Source: Methanofollis sp. (GTDB lineage: Archaea > Halobacteriota > Methanomicrobia > Methanomicrobiales > Methanofollaceae). Taken from it: DNA of 8,416 nt. Below the pieces are notes generated by a model, which worked only from the letters and a program-made list of their open reading frames with translations, was not told where the DNA came from and did not search any database. Position 1 is the stretch's first letter, and every line of letters starts with the position of its first letter. Made by a program: the position numbers and the translations under genes. Where the stretch lies: positions 1 through 8,416 of the forward strand of contig JAQVHG010000088.1 of assembly GCA_028696365.1 (NCBI GenBank). The letters run 5' to 3'. Of this stretch, positions 1 to 6,337 are shown in pieces.

Positions 1-328
1 CCTCAACCCTGCCTCGGCCGTCGGGCGGGTGACCAGGGCGACCTGCGACCTCTCCCCAGAGGAAGTCGCGGCCTATGCCAGGTGCGCGGAGCACTATTTC
101 CACTTCCCGATCGTCTACATCGAGTATTCAGGAACTTACGGTGACCCAAAGATCGTGCAGGCGGTCTCAGAGACGGTCGAGGACGCCGTCCTCTATTATG
201 GCGGCGGGATCAACTCGGCCGAGCGGGCCTCAGAGATGGCACAGTACGCCGACACCATTGTCATCGGCAATGCCGTCTATGAGAAGGGCGCCGACACCCT
301 GAAGGCGACGGTGAAGGCCGTCCAGTAA
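1..328 (+). CDS. Geranylgeranylglyceryl phosphate synthase, C-terminal part (5' end outside window)
   Basis: The reading frame is already open at base 2 and ends at TAA 326-328, leaving 108 residues, roughly the C-terminal half of a protein that is usually 220-250 residues. The family joins sn-glycerol-1-phosphate to geranylgeranyl diphosphate, the first committed step of archaeal ether-lipid synthesis, on a TIM-barrel scaffold. Visible hallmarks are the opening LNPASAVGRVTRA, YIEYSGTYGDP (the family's YxEYSGxxGDP signature), YYGGGINSAERA (phosphate-binding Gly-rich loop) and IVIGNAVYEKG near the end. An internal GTG at 29 is not a start, because conserved sequence continues upstream of it. 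trmJ begins 14 nt downstream, suggesting co-transcription. The family assignment is firm. A bacterial-type heptaprenylglyceryl phosphate synthase is a relative but less likely given the archaeal context. Confidence 0.93.
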   Translation, partial: LNPASAVGRVTRATCDLSPEEVAAYARCAEHYFHFPIVYIEYSGTYGDPKIVQAVSETVEDAVLYYGGGINSAERASEMAQYADTIVIGNAVYEKGADTLKATVKAVQ

Positions 329-331
329 GTT

Positions 332-340
332 GGGGGTGAT
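332..340 (+). promoter_or_regulatory. Ribosome binding site of the TrmJ-like gene
   Basis: GGGGGTGAT closely matches the GGAGGTGAT complement of archaeal 16S rRNA 3' ends. It lies 2 nt before the ATG at 343 and just after the preceding stop codon, which supports that start. The complementary core GGTGA sits unusually close to the ATG. Confidence 0.6.
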
Positions 341-342
341 CC

Positions 343-1059
343 ATGCCAGAGGTCGAGATCGTCCTGGTGGAACCACTGTGCGAAGGGAACGTCGGCTTTG
401 CGGCGCGAGTGATGAAGAACTTCGGGTTCACGCGCCTCGTCCTCGTCGACCCTTGCGAGATCGGGGACGACGCCATCGCCCGCTCCTCGCATGCTCGCGA
501 TGTCCTGGAGCTCGCCGCAAGAAAAAGCCTGGAAGAAGTCTTTGCAGAGAGCGACCTGGTCGTAGCCACGACCGGCGAACTCTCCAAGTCGGTCTGCACC
601 TCGATGCGGATGCCCTATTATGCGCCGAGTGAACTGCGCGAGATCCTCAGCAATGTCGACGGGCAGGTGAGCATCCTCTTTGGCCGGGAGAACTGGGGGC
701 TGAACAACGAGGAGGTCTCGCGCTGCGACCTCATCTGCACCATCCCAACCTCTGAGATCTACCCGATCATGAACCTCTCCCACGCGGTGGGCATCGTCTG
801 CTATGAACTCGCCCACCTCCCACGCGGCACTTACCGGGTCGCAGGCAAGACCGAGCGCGAGGCCCTCATCGATCACTTCGGAACTTTTCTTGAGCGCATC
901 GACCACCCAGACTTCAAACGACAGAACACCCTGCTGATGCTGCGCCGGATCTTTGGACGGACAGCACTGACCACGCGGGAGGTCTCGACCCTCCACGGCA
1001 TCCTCCGCAGGGCTGAGTGGCACATCGACCACGACATGCCCAGGCAGGGAACACCTTAA
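343..1059 (+). CDS. trmJ: SpoU/TrmH-family tRNA (cytidine-2'-O-)-methyltransferase, TrmJ type
   Basis: This 238-residue protein has the SPOUT (alpha/beta-knot) fold of class IV SAM-dependent RNA methyltransferases. The three family motifs are present in order. Motif 1 is EGNVGFAARVMKNFGF (residues 14-29), with Asn16 and Arg22. Motif 2 is ILFGRENWGLNNEE (111-124). Motif 3 is IPTSEIYPIMNLSHAVGI (134-151), which forms the SAM-binding knot with Asn144. Characterised archaeal TrmJ proteins 2'-O-methylate C32 in the tRNA anticodon loop; that specificity is inferred here from the family, not visible in the sequence. The last 90 residues or so form the helical C-terminal extension typical of TrmJ. 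The length fits TrmJ (230-260). The start at ATG 343 is supported by the adjacent GGGGGTGAT. It lies between the lipid enzyme and dcd, and no functional link to either is evident. Confidence 0.88.
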   Translation: MPEVEIVLVEPLCEGNVGFAARVMKNFGFTRLVLVDPCEIGDDAIARSSHARDVLELAARKSLEEVFAESDLVVATTGELSKSVCTSMRMPYYAPSELREILSNVDGQVSILFGRENWGLNNEEVSRCDLICTIPTSEIYPIMNLSHAVGIVCYELAHLPRGTYRVAGKTEREALIDHFGTFLERIDHPDFKRQNTLLMLRRIFGRTALTTREVSTLHGILRRAEWHIDHDMPRQGTP

Positions 1060-1061
1060 TT
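1056..1061 (+). promoter_or_regulatory. Weak TATA-like element upstream of dcd
   Basis: TTAATT lies about 27-32 nt before the dcd ATG, overlapping the trmJ stop. That is the distance expected for a TATA box if dcd were transcribed as a leaderless mRNA, which would explain the absence of a ribosome binding site. The match is weak and no clear BRE is visible. Confidence 0.25.
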
Positions 1062-1070
1062 CTCCCAGAG

Positions 1071-1087
1071 TGCGTACCTCTTACGCA
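1071..1087. repeat. Perfect inverted repeat (hairpin/operator) abutting the dcd start codon
   Basis: TGCGTA (1071-1076), a CCTCT loop (1077-1081) and TACGCA (1082-1087) form a perfect 6-bp dyad that ends at the base immediately before ATG 1088. In RNA it would form a hairpin occupying the place where a ribosome binding site is normally found. In DNA it is a symmetric site suitable for a dimeric regulator. Confidence 0.55.
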
Positions 1088-1657
1088 ATGATTCTTGTCG
1101 ACTGGCAGATCGAGGACCGGATCAGACGGGGGCAGATCGGGATCGACCCCTATGACCCCTCCCTCATCCAGCCCAACTCCCTGGACATCAGGCTCGGGGA
1201 CCACTTTGTCTGGTACGAACCCGGAGACGACGTCATCGACCCCTATGAGAAGGGGAGCGTCACCGCACAGGTCCAGGAAAAGCACGCCAAATCGATCGTC
1301 ATGCAGCCCGGCGCCTTCATCCTTGCCGAGACTCTCGAAGCCGTCGCCCTTCCCGACAATGTGGTCGCAAGCATCGAGGGCAAGAGTTCCATTGCGCGCC
1401 TCGGGATCGAACTTCACCAGACCGGGGGCTGGATCGACGCCGGGTTCAGGGGGACGATCACCCTCGAAATGTGCAATGTAAACCAGCGCCCCGTCAAGAT
1501 GTACGCGGGTATGCCGGTCGGACAACTCGTCTTCTACACTACTGAGCGGGCCGACAACCCCTACAACCTCAAGAAGGACGCGAAGTACATGGACCAGCGT
1601 CAGGCGACCCTCTCACGCTATCACGAGAACACGCGCAAAGGGTGTTTGAAGGAATAA
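1088..1657 (+). CDS. dcd: dCTP deaminase (possibly bifunctional dCTP deaminase/dUTPase)
   Basis: The protein has 189 residues and belongs to the trimeric dUTPase-like beta-barrel superfamily. Dcd converts dCTP to dUTP plus ammonia, feeding dTMP synthesis; some archaeal members also hydrolyse dUTP to dUMP. It opens MILVDWQIEDRIRRG and continues LIQPNSLDIRLG, the family N-terminus. The catalytic segment GKSSIARLGI covers residues 98-107 (Ser100/101, Arg104). GWIDAGFRGTITLEM includes Glu127, equivalent to the catalytic Glu of the family, and GMPVGQLVFY follows. I chose ATG 1088 rather than the in-frame GTG 1070 because homologues begin MIL(S/V)D and the extra residues (MRTSYA) are encoded by a hairpin. 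No ribosome binding site is visible, so the gene may be leaderless. Mono- versus bifunctionality cannot be decided from the sequence alone. Confidence 0.92.
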   Translation: MILVDWQIEDRIRRGQIGIDPYDPSLIQPNSLDIRLGDHFVWYEPGDDVIDPYEKGSVTAQVQEKHAKSIVMQPGAFILAETLEAVALPDNVVASIEGKSSIARLGIELHQTGGWIDAGFRGTITLEMCNVNQRPVKMYAGMPVGQLVFYTTERADNPYNLKKDAKYMDQRQATLSRYHENTRKGCLKE

Positions 1658-1670
1658 ATAGTGGGACTGA

Positions 1671-1680
1671 AAAATATATA
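1671..1680 (+). promoter_or_regulatory. Putative TATA box for thrS
   Basis: The A/T-only stretch AAAATATATA stands out in a GC-rich background, 14 nt after the dcd stop. A TATA box here predicts transcription starting near 1700, just upstream of the GGGGAG ribosome binding site and the ATG at 1711. That gives a very short leader and expression independent of dcd. Confidence 0.55.
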
Positions 1681-1700
1681 CCGAGACCCAGAGACAAAAA

Positions 1701-1706
1701 GGGGAG
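1701..1706 (+). promoter_or_regulatory. Ribosome binding site of thrS
   Basis: GGGGAG lies 4 nt before ATG 1711. It selects this start over the longer in-frame GTG at 1642, which would overlap dcd and add a non-conserved leader of 23 residues. Confidence 0.55.
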
Positions 1707-1710
1707 TTAT

Positions 1711-3543
1711 ATGCGGCTTCTATTAATACACTCTGACCATATCGACTACAAGGCGCAGAAGAAGACGCCGGTCGCGGAAGAGGGCGCAGTCCTTGAGGAT
1801 GCCCTCGACGAGGCCCTCGTCGCCTTCTGTGCAGTTGAATCAATTGATGAAGAGGACATCGAGGATGTCGTCACCCAGGCGGTCGGGGAGATCACAAAGA
1901 CCGCCGAGAACCTCAAGACCGAACGGGTGCTCGTCTACCCGTACGCCCACCTGAGCGCAGACCTCTCGAAGCCCGAGACCGCCAAGAAGGCCATGAAGGC
2001 GATCGAGGAGGGGCTGAAGGTCACCGGGCTCACCGTGAAGCGTGCCCCCTTCGGGTGGTACAAGGCTTTCACCCTCTCATGCAAGGGCCACCCCCTCTCT
2101 GAACTCTCCAGGACCATCGTGCCCGGCGGGAGCGAAGAAGGAAAACCGGCCAAGAAAGAGGTCACTCACACCTTCTTCGTCCTCACTCCTGAAGGCGAGC
2201 GCCTAGACGCCGAGGCCTGCTGTGACGACTCGCCCTTCGGCGCACTTGTCAAGAAAGAACTCGGCAAGTCCACCCCGGCCGGCGGCGAACCGATCCATAT
2301 CGATCTGATGCGCTCCAAGGAACTCGTCGACTATGAGCCCGCCTCAGACGTCGGCCACTTCCGCTGGATGCCGAAAGGAAGGCTTGTCCGCGACCTTCTC
2401 GGAGACTATGTGCTGGGCCTGGTCCTCGACTACGGCGGGATGCCGGTCGAGACCCCAGTGATGTACGACCTGGCCGACCCGGCCATCTCAGAGCATGCCG
2501 CCAAGTTCGGCGAGCGGCAGTACCGCTTCAAGAGCGGGAACCGCAACATGATGCTCCGCTTCGCCGCCTGTTTCGGGATGTTCTCTTTCATGCGGGACAT
2601 GCACATCTCCCCCAACACCCTCCCCATGAAGATGTACGAGCTCTCCACCTACTCGTTCAGGCACGAGCAGCGCGGCGAGGTGCTCGGGCTCAAGAGGCTG
2701 CGTGCCTTCACGATGCCTGACATGCACACCCTCTGCCTGGACATGGACAATGCCCTTACGTGCTTCGAGGAGCAGCTCAAGATCGGCTGGCAGACCGGGC
2801 GCGACCTGGAGACTCCTCTCGTCGGGGCCTTCCGCTGCACCCAGGACTTCTGGGACGAGCACGAGGACTGGGTCAAGAAGATCGTGAAAGATTCAGGCGT
2901 CAGGATGATCATTGAGATCCTCTCTGAACGGGTCCACTACTGGATCGCCAAGGTCGACCTCGCCGCGATCGACGGGCAGGGGCGGCCTATCGAGAACCCA
3001 ACCGTCCAGATCGATGTCGAGAGCGCAAAGCGCTTTGAGATCTCGTACCGCGCCGACAACGAAGACGTCCACCCACCGATCCTCCACTGCTCCCCAACCG
3101 GCTCGATCGAGCGGGTGATCTGTGCTATGCTCGAGAACACCGCCTACCAGACGGTGCCCCGCCTCCCGACCTGGCTCTCTCCGACCCAGGTTCGCTTTGT
3201 GCCAGTGGCCGAGCGGCACGTGGCCTATGCCGAAGACCTCTGTCAGCAACTCACCGCCGCCGGGGTCAGGGCCGATGTCGACGACCGGGACGAGTCGATG
3301 AACAAGAAGGTCCGTGCTGCCGGGACCGAGTGGGTTCCCTATGTGGCGGTCATCGGCGACCGCGAAATGGAAGATGGGAAACTCACCGTCACTGTCAGGA
3401 AACTCTCCGAGCCAAAGAAGCCGCACAAAGAGGGGATGACCGTTGAGGCACTCACCGCCGCGGTGAAGGAAGAGTGTGCCGGCAAGCCGTTCAGGCCGAT
3501 CTATACCCCGAAAAAACTTTCTCTGAGACCACGGTTCATCTGA
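1711..3543 (+). CDS. thrS: Threonyl-tRNA synthetase, archaeal type with N-terminal DTD-like editing domain
   Basis: This 610-residue class II synthetase charges tRNA-Thr with threonine in the cytoplasm. Residues 1 to about 140 are the archaeal editing domain, related to D-aminoacyl-tRNA deacylase, which removes mischarged Ser. It opens MRLLLIHSDHIDYKAQKKTP and contains YPYAHLS (His80) and GWYKAF (Tyr117-Lys118), matching the editing pocket. The catalytic core follows, with motif 2 FRHEQRGEVLGLKRLRAFTM (316-335) and motif 3 GSIERVICAMLE (464-475, Arg468). The zinc ligands that read the Thr hydroxyl are recognisable as Cys287, His339 and His459. The anticodon-binding domain spans about 483-610 (from LPTWLSPTQVRFVPV onward). 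Length and architecture are those of complete euryarchaeal enzymes, with no missing key residue. It has its own TATA-like element and ribosome binding site and is followed by a terminator-like hairpin, so it probably ends the housekeeping block. Confidence 0.96.
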   Translation: MRLLLIHSDHIDYKAQKKTPVAEEGAVLEDALDEALVAFCAVESIDEEDIEDVVTQAVGEITKTAENLKTERVLVYPYAHLSADLSKPETAKKAMKAIEEGLKVTGLTVKRAPFGWYKAFTLSCKGHPLSELSRTIVPGGSEEGKPAKKEVTHTFFVLTPEGERLDAEACCDDSPFGALVKKELGKSTPAGGEPIHIDLMRSKELVDYEPASDVGHFRWMPKGRLVRDLLGDYVLGLVLDYGGMPVETPVMYDLADPAISEHAAKFGERQYRFKSGNRNMMLRFAACFGMFSFMRDMHISPNTLPMKMYELSTYSFRHEQRGEVLGLKRLRAFTMPDMHTLCLDMDNALTCFEEQLKIGWQTGRDLETPLVGAFRCTQDFWDEHEDWVKKIVKDSGVRMIIEILSERVHYWIAKVDLAAIDGQGRPIENPTVQIDVESAKRFEISYRADNEDVHPPILHCSPTGSIERVICAMLENTAYQTVPRLPTWLSPTQVRFVPVAERHVAYAEDLCQQLTAAGVRADVDDRDESMNKKVRAAGTEWVPYVAVIGDREMEDGKLTVTVRKLSEPKKPHKEGMTVEALTAAVKEECAGKPFRPIYTPKKLSLRPRFI

Positions 3544-3562
3544 GGGCATTTCTCGCCTAAGA

Positions 3563-3590
3563 TGGGATAATCCCACCATCATACTTTTTT
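3563..3590 (+). terminator. Transcription terminator downstream of thrS
   Basis: TGGGA (3563-3567), loop TAA and TCCCA (3571-3575) form a 5-bp hairpin, followed by T6 at 3585-3590. Archaeal RNA polymerase terminates at oligo-T tracts, so the T-run is the likely functional part. It begins 42 nt after the thrS stop. Confidence 0.55.
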
Positions 3591-3624
3591 CCAGAAAGAC
3601 GGGATATTTATCAGGGTCACGAAG

Positions 3625-3640
3625 AGAGAGAAATCTCTCT
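3625..3640. repeat. Palindrome AGAGAGA-AA-TCTCTCT
   Basis: This is a perfect 7-bp dyad with a 2-bp centre. It could be a regulator site or part of the 3' end of the thrS transcript. No T-run follows it, so I do not call it a terminator. Confidence 0.4.
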
Positions 3641-3657
3641 GTACGTTGCTGTCTCGA

Positions 3658-3673
3658 TATTTCCCGTGAAATA
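3658..3673. repeat. Palindromic operator-like site upstream of the peptidase promoter
   Basis: TATTTC-CCGT-GAAATA is a perfect 6-bp dyad with a 4-bp spacer, centred about 45 bp upstream of the TATA box and about 70 bp upstream of the predicted start. Its size and symmetry resemble sites of dimeric helix-turn-helix regulators. Which regulator might bind is unknown. Confidence 0.4.
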
Positions 3674-3706
3674 CTAGCCCGTCTCCCCCCCAAGAGATAG
3701 ATAAAC

Positions 3707-3714
3707 TATAAATA
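3707..3714 (+). promoter_or_regulatory. TATA box of the peptidase operon
   Basis: TATAAATA matches the archaeal TATA consensus (TTTAWATA) well and sits in an AT-rich patch. It predicts transcription starting at about 3733-3738, giving a leader of around 130 nt before the ATG at 3869. The upstream flank is purine-rich but not a textbook BRE. Confidence 0.6.
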
Positions 3715-3721
3715 CTATTTC

Positions 3722-3756
3722 CTCTGGTATACACCGTACTGGATGGTAGGCCAGAG
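3722..3756. repeat. Inverted repeat spanning the predicted transcription start
   Basis: CTCTGG (3722-3727) pairs with CCAGAG (3751-3756) across 23 nt. The arms flank the start predicted from the TATA box, a position where a bound repressor would block transcription. The arms are only 6 bp, so chance is possible. Confidence 0.3.
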
Positions 3757-3779
3757 CACAACGCCTATTCAACCGACAA

Positions 3780-3822
3780 GGGGATCACGTAGCCACACAG
3801 GGGTCACATAGAAAAGATCCCC
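3780..3822. repeat. Leader repeats: imperfect direct repeat inside a long-range inverted repeat
   Basis: GGGATCACGTAG (3781-3792) is repeated as GGGGTCACATAG (3800-3811) with two mismatches and a 19-nt period. The pair is enclosed by GGGGATC (3780-3786) and GATCCCC (3816-3822), which could form a 7-bp stem with a 29-nt loop in the mRNA leader. It does not match a riboswitch class I recognise. Confidence 0.35.
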
Positions 3823-3868
3823 CATCAGCAGACCAGAAAGAGGCTGCCTTCCAGTCCACGGAGAGGTC

Positions 3869-6337
3869 ATGAAGGAAGGGGGGGGTCCTGTGACCATAGG
3901 GTATGCACGAGCGTTCGCGTTGGCAGCCACTGCGCTGCTCTTCCTCTGCTATCCTCCAGTCCAGGCCCAAGGCACAGGCCTTCAGGAAGGGACTGCAGGA
4001 GGGGCTTCGTTGGCTCAGGCTGGAGATAAAAATCTCTATCTCTTGCTTTCAATGAAAAATGAGAGCAGGACATTCAAGTCTGGACTTTCAGATGCAGAGG
4101 AGAAGCTCCCGACCGAACTCGTGCACCATGCGCGGGTGGGATATGAGTCTGCCATGACCACGCGTGCAACACCGCCCGCGAGACCCAGCGCAGAGTTCGT
4201 CTCTGCACTCCCACAGACTTCAACTAATTATGCCAACGACGGGATGCTTCTGGTCTATGTTTACATCTGGCTCAAAGAAGGGGTGTCGACCGAAGTCGTC
4301 GACCCCTACGCCGATGTCATCAGCCGTGACGAGGAGCGCCATGTAGTGGCGGCATGGGTGAGGGCCGATCGACTCAAGGATCTTGCGTCCCTTGCGGACG
4401 TCACACGGATCGAGCGCGTGACTCCTCCTGTGGTCTATGCGGGATCAGTCTCAGGTGAGAGTGATGCTGTTCTTGGAACTGCGGAGGTGCGTGCCAAGAC
4501 AGGATACAGCGGTGAGGGGATGAAGGTCGGGATCATCTCAGACAGCGCCGACCAGTGGCAGGAGGCAGCGACCTCTGGCGATCTCCCGCCAACCGTCCGT
4601 GTCCTGTACGACATCGATGGAATCGACGAAGGTACGGCCATGCTCGAGGTCGTCCATGACACCGCACCCGGAGCAGACCTCTATTTCCATAGCGGTCTGC
4701 CTGACAAAATTGCCTTTGTCACGGCAATCTCGGCCCTGGCCCAGGCGGGGTGCGACGTCGTCTGTGACGACATCGGGTGGTTCGACGAACCGTACTTTGA
4801 GGACGGCTACGTCGCCTCATACGTCCACGAGGTCGTCGAGAACGAGGACCTCATCTATGTCTCGGCCGCAGGGAACGACGCACTGGGGCACTATGAGGGG
4901 ACATTCAAGGATGACGGTCAGGGTTACCACCTCTTCAGCGACGGGAGTAATCTCATCAGGGCCGTGGTCGAACCGCCCATCGACGGGATGCAGACCAGTC
5001 TGCTCCAGGTCGTCCTTCAGTGGGACGAACCCTGGGGTCATGCATCAAGTGACTACGACCTCTTCTTGGTCACCGAAGAAGGAAACCGTTTTGTCGAGAT
5101 TGCGAACAGTTCAAGGGTCCAGGACGGCGACGATGTCCCGATGGAGGAGATCACAGTCGAATACTTCGGCGACGTGCCGGGTGTGGTCTATCTATCAGTC
5201 GCTCTCCATGACGGCGAACCCCGTGCTCTTGAAATGTTCGTCCTGGCTGGCGGCTTCTTCGACGACCCCGCCGCCACACCCAAGGACTCGATCTTCGGCC
5301 ATCCAGCGGTACCTGGGGTGGTCGCGGTCGGAGCGGTCAGGGCCGACGACCCGACTGAGATCGAGTTTTTCTCGTCTGAGGGGCCGGCAACGGTCACTAG
5401 GCCCACTCCAGAGGTACGTAAAAAACCCGACGTCTGCGGCGTCGGCATGGCACGTGTCTCAGGCGCAGGCGGGTTTGGGAACGAGTTTTATGGGACGAGC
5501 GCCGCGGCCCCTGCGGTTGCAGGGGCCGTCGCCACAGTATGGGGGATCCACAGAGACAGGAGTCCTGCCGAGGTGCGCGAGGCGCTCTATGAGTCGGCCG
5601 TCGACCTGGGAGACCCTGGATGGAACCCGGTCTATGGCCACGGAAGGGTGGACGCGCCTGCAATGCTCAGCGCGCTTTCCACACCGCAGACCAATCTCTC
5701 GCTCTCTTTTGTCCCTGTTACGGCAGAGGTCGGTGCAGGGGAAGAGACCGAGATCAACCTGACGATGGACCTGGCACCCGCCGCGGTCCTGGAGTACATC
5801 ATCACAATGGCCATCTCAGACCCGGCATTCGGGAAGATCACCGGGGTTTCGTTCCCTGAATGGGTACAGGACGAGGTACACACAACCCTGCCTGACGATA
5901 TCGTAAGGATCAACGCGACCGGCCAACCGCCGCGTTCAAAAACCGGCGGCGTCTCTCTCTGCACCCTGACAGTGCAGGGCGATGAGGCCGGGACCACCGA
6001 TCTCACAGTCGACCCAGATTCATTGGTGATCGGCCCGGACGGAGGAGAGTACGTGCTTGAGGTTACTCCTGCACGTCTCATGGTGATGTCTGCTCAAGTC
6101 AGACCCTTCCCGCGGCCTGACATGGGCACCTATCCTCCGCCCACCGACCTGGACGACGATGGCTTCTATGAGGATCTCAATGGGGACGGCGTCCTCACTA
6201 TGGAGGACGTTGAGGTCTACGTCAGGAACCTGCAGTTCATCAGGGACCAGCAGCCCATTGAAGCCTTCGACTTCGACGAAAATGGTCGTATAGGGTTCAG
6301 TGACGTGAACTCACTTTACAGGATGGTGCAAAGATGA
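3869..6337 (+). CDS. Secreted subtilisin/sedolisin-like serine peptidase with cohesin-like module and C-terminal dockerin
   Basis: 822 residues from ATG 3869. A signal peptide (cleavage near VQA|QG, residue 33) is followed by a prodomain (about 36-195, with a beta-rich segment from 126). The S8-like catalytic domain (about 205-600) has Asp225 in VGIISDSAD, oxyanion Asn336 in SAAGND and Ser544 in YGTSAAAPAVAG. The segment normally reading HGT is IDEGTAMLEVVHDTAPGA, so Glu254 replaces His, as in sedolisin-like (S53) enzymes and a divergent S8 group. A beta-rich insert (about 345-470, with LQWDEPWG and DYDLFL) lies between Asn336 and Ser544 and resembles pre-peptidase C-terminal domains. A cohesin-like module follows (about 609-739). 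The dockerin has two EF-type loops, 769-780 (Asp769, Asn771, Asp773, Asp780) and 801-812 (Asp801, Asp803, Asn805, Asp812). No membrane anchor is present. The gene is probably first in an operon with the next two. GTG 3890 is an alternative start. Substrate and activity are unproven. Confidence 0.85.
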   Translation: MKEGGGPVTIGYARAFALAATALLFLCYPPVQAQGTGLQEGTAGGASLAQAGDKNLYLLLSMKNESRTFKSGLSDAEEKLPTELVHHARVGYESAMTTRATPPARPSAEFVSALPQTSTNYANDGMLLVYVYIWLKEGVSTEVVDPYADVISRDEERHVVAAWVRADRLKDLASLADVTRIERVTPPVVYAGSVSGESDAVLGTAEVRAKTGYSGEGMKVGIISDSADQWQEAATSGDLPPTVRVLYDIDGIDEGTAMLEVVHDTAPGADLYFHSGLPDKIAFVTAISALAQAGCDVVCDDIGWFDEPYFEDGYVASYVHEVVENEDLIYVSAAGNDALGHYEGTFKDDGQGYHLFSDGSNLIRAVVEPPIDGMQTSLLQVVLQWDEPWGHASSDYDLFLVTEEGNRFVEIANSSRVQDGDDVPMEEITVEYFGDVPGVVYLSVALHDGEPRALEMFVLAGGFFDDPAATPKDSIFGHPAVPGVVAVGAVRADDPTEIEFFSSEGPATVTRPTPEVRKKPDVCGVGMARVSGAGGFGNEFYGTSAAAPAVAGAVATVWGIHRDRSPAEVREALYESAVDLGDPGWNPVYGHGRVDAPAMLSALSTPQTNLSLSFVPVTAEVGAGEETEINLTMDLAPAAVLEYIITMAISDPAFGKITGVSFPEWVQDEVHTTLPDDIVRINATGQPPRSKTGGVSLCTLTVQGDEAGTTDLTVDPDSLVIGPDGGEYVLEVTPARLMVMSAQVRPFPRPDMGTYPPPTDLDDDGFYEDLNGDGVLTMEDVEVYVRNLQFIRDQQPIEAFDFDENGRIGFSDVNSLYRMVQR
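3878..3885 (+). repeat. G8 homopolymer between two candidate start codons of the peptidase
   Basis: Eight G residues lie 7 nt after ATG 3869 and 4 nt before the in-frame GTG at 3890. If ATG is the start, a one-base change in tract length shifts the frame at codon 4. If GTG is the start, the tract and the GGAAGG before it act as a purine-rich ribosome binding site. Translation from GTG gives a compact, typical signal peptide (MTIGYARAFALAATALLF...). The ATG is preceded by GGAGAGGT at 3860-3867, only 1 nt away, which is closer than usual. The start is therefore ambiguous. Confidence 0.5.

Larger units (their letters stand above)
3544..3868. other. Gene-free regulatory region between thrS and the peptidase operon
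   Basis: These 325 bp carry no convincing coding sequence on either strand; the only frame of note, 60 codons on the minus strand (3579-3761), has no recognisable features. The stretch is clearly more AT-rich than its flanks. It holds the thrS terminator, two short palindromes (3625-3640 and 3658-3673), a C7 tract (3685-3691), a TATA box (3707-3714), an inverted repeat across the predicted start site (3722-3756), and a leader with an imperfect direct repeat and a long-range inverted repeat (3780-3822). This density of symmetry suggests the downstream operon is regulated. Confidence 0.6.

Noticed and set aside
277..1032. Long minus-strand open frame (251 codons) antisense to trmJ
   Set aside because: It mirrors a GC-rich real gene with strong SPOUT motifs on the + strand. 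The antisense translation has no recognisable domain.
1642..1710. Upstream GTG as the thrS start
   Set aside because: It overlaps dcd, adds 23 non-conserved residues and lies upstream of the likely TATA box. ATG 1711 has GGGGAG and begins the conserved MRLLLIHSD sequence.
3625..3640. AGAGAGA/TCTCTCT dyad as a second thrS terminator
   Set aside because: No T-run follows it, and a better candidate with T6 lies upstream at 3585-3590.
2893..3693. 266-codon minus-strand frame overlapping the thrS 3' end and the gap
   Set aside because: It is antisense to the conserved anticodon-binding domain and shows no start signal, known motif or sensible protein composition.
3579..3761. 60-codon minus-strand frame in the gene-free region
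   Set aside because: It overlaps the TATA box and palindromes, has no ribosome binding site that I can see, and shows no homology features. It is more likely chance in AT-rich DNA.
4599..5762. 387-codon + strand frame inside the peptidase gene
   Set aside because: Its product is dominated by Ser, Arg, Thr and Pro, typical of an out-of-frame reading of GC-rich sequence, and the main frame there carries the catalytic motifs.
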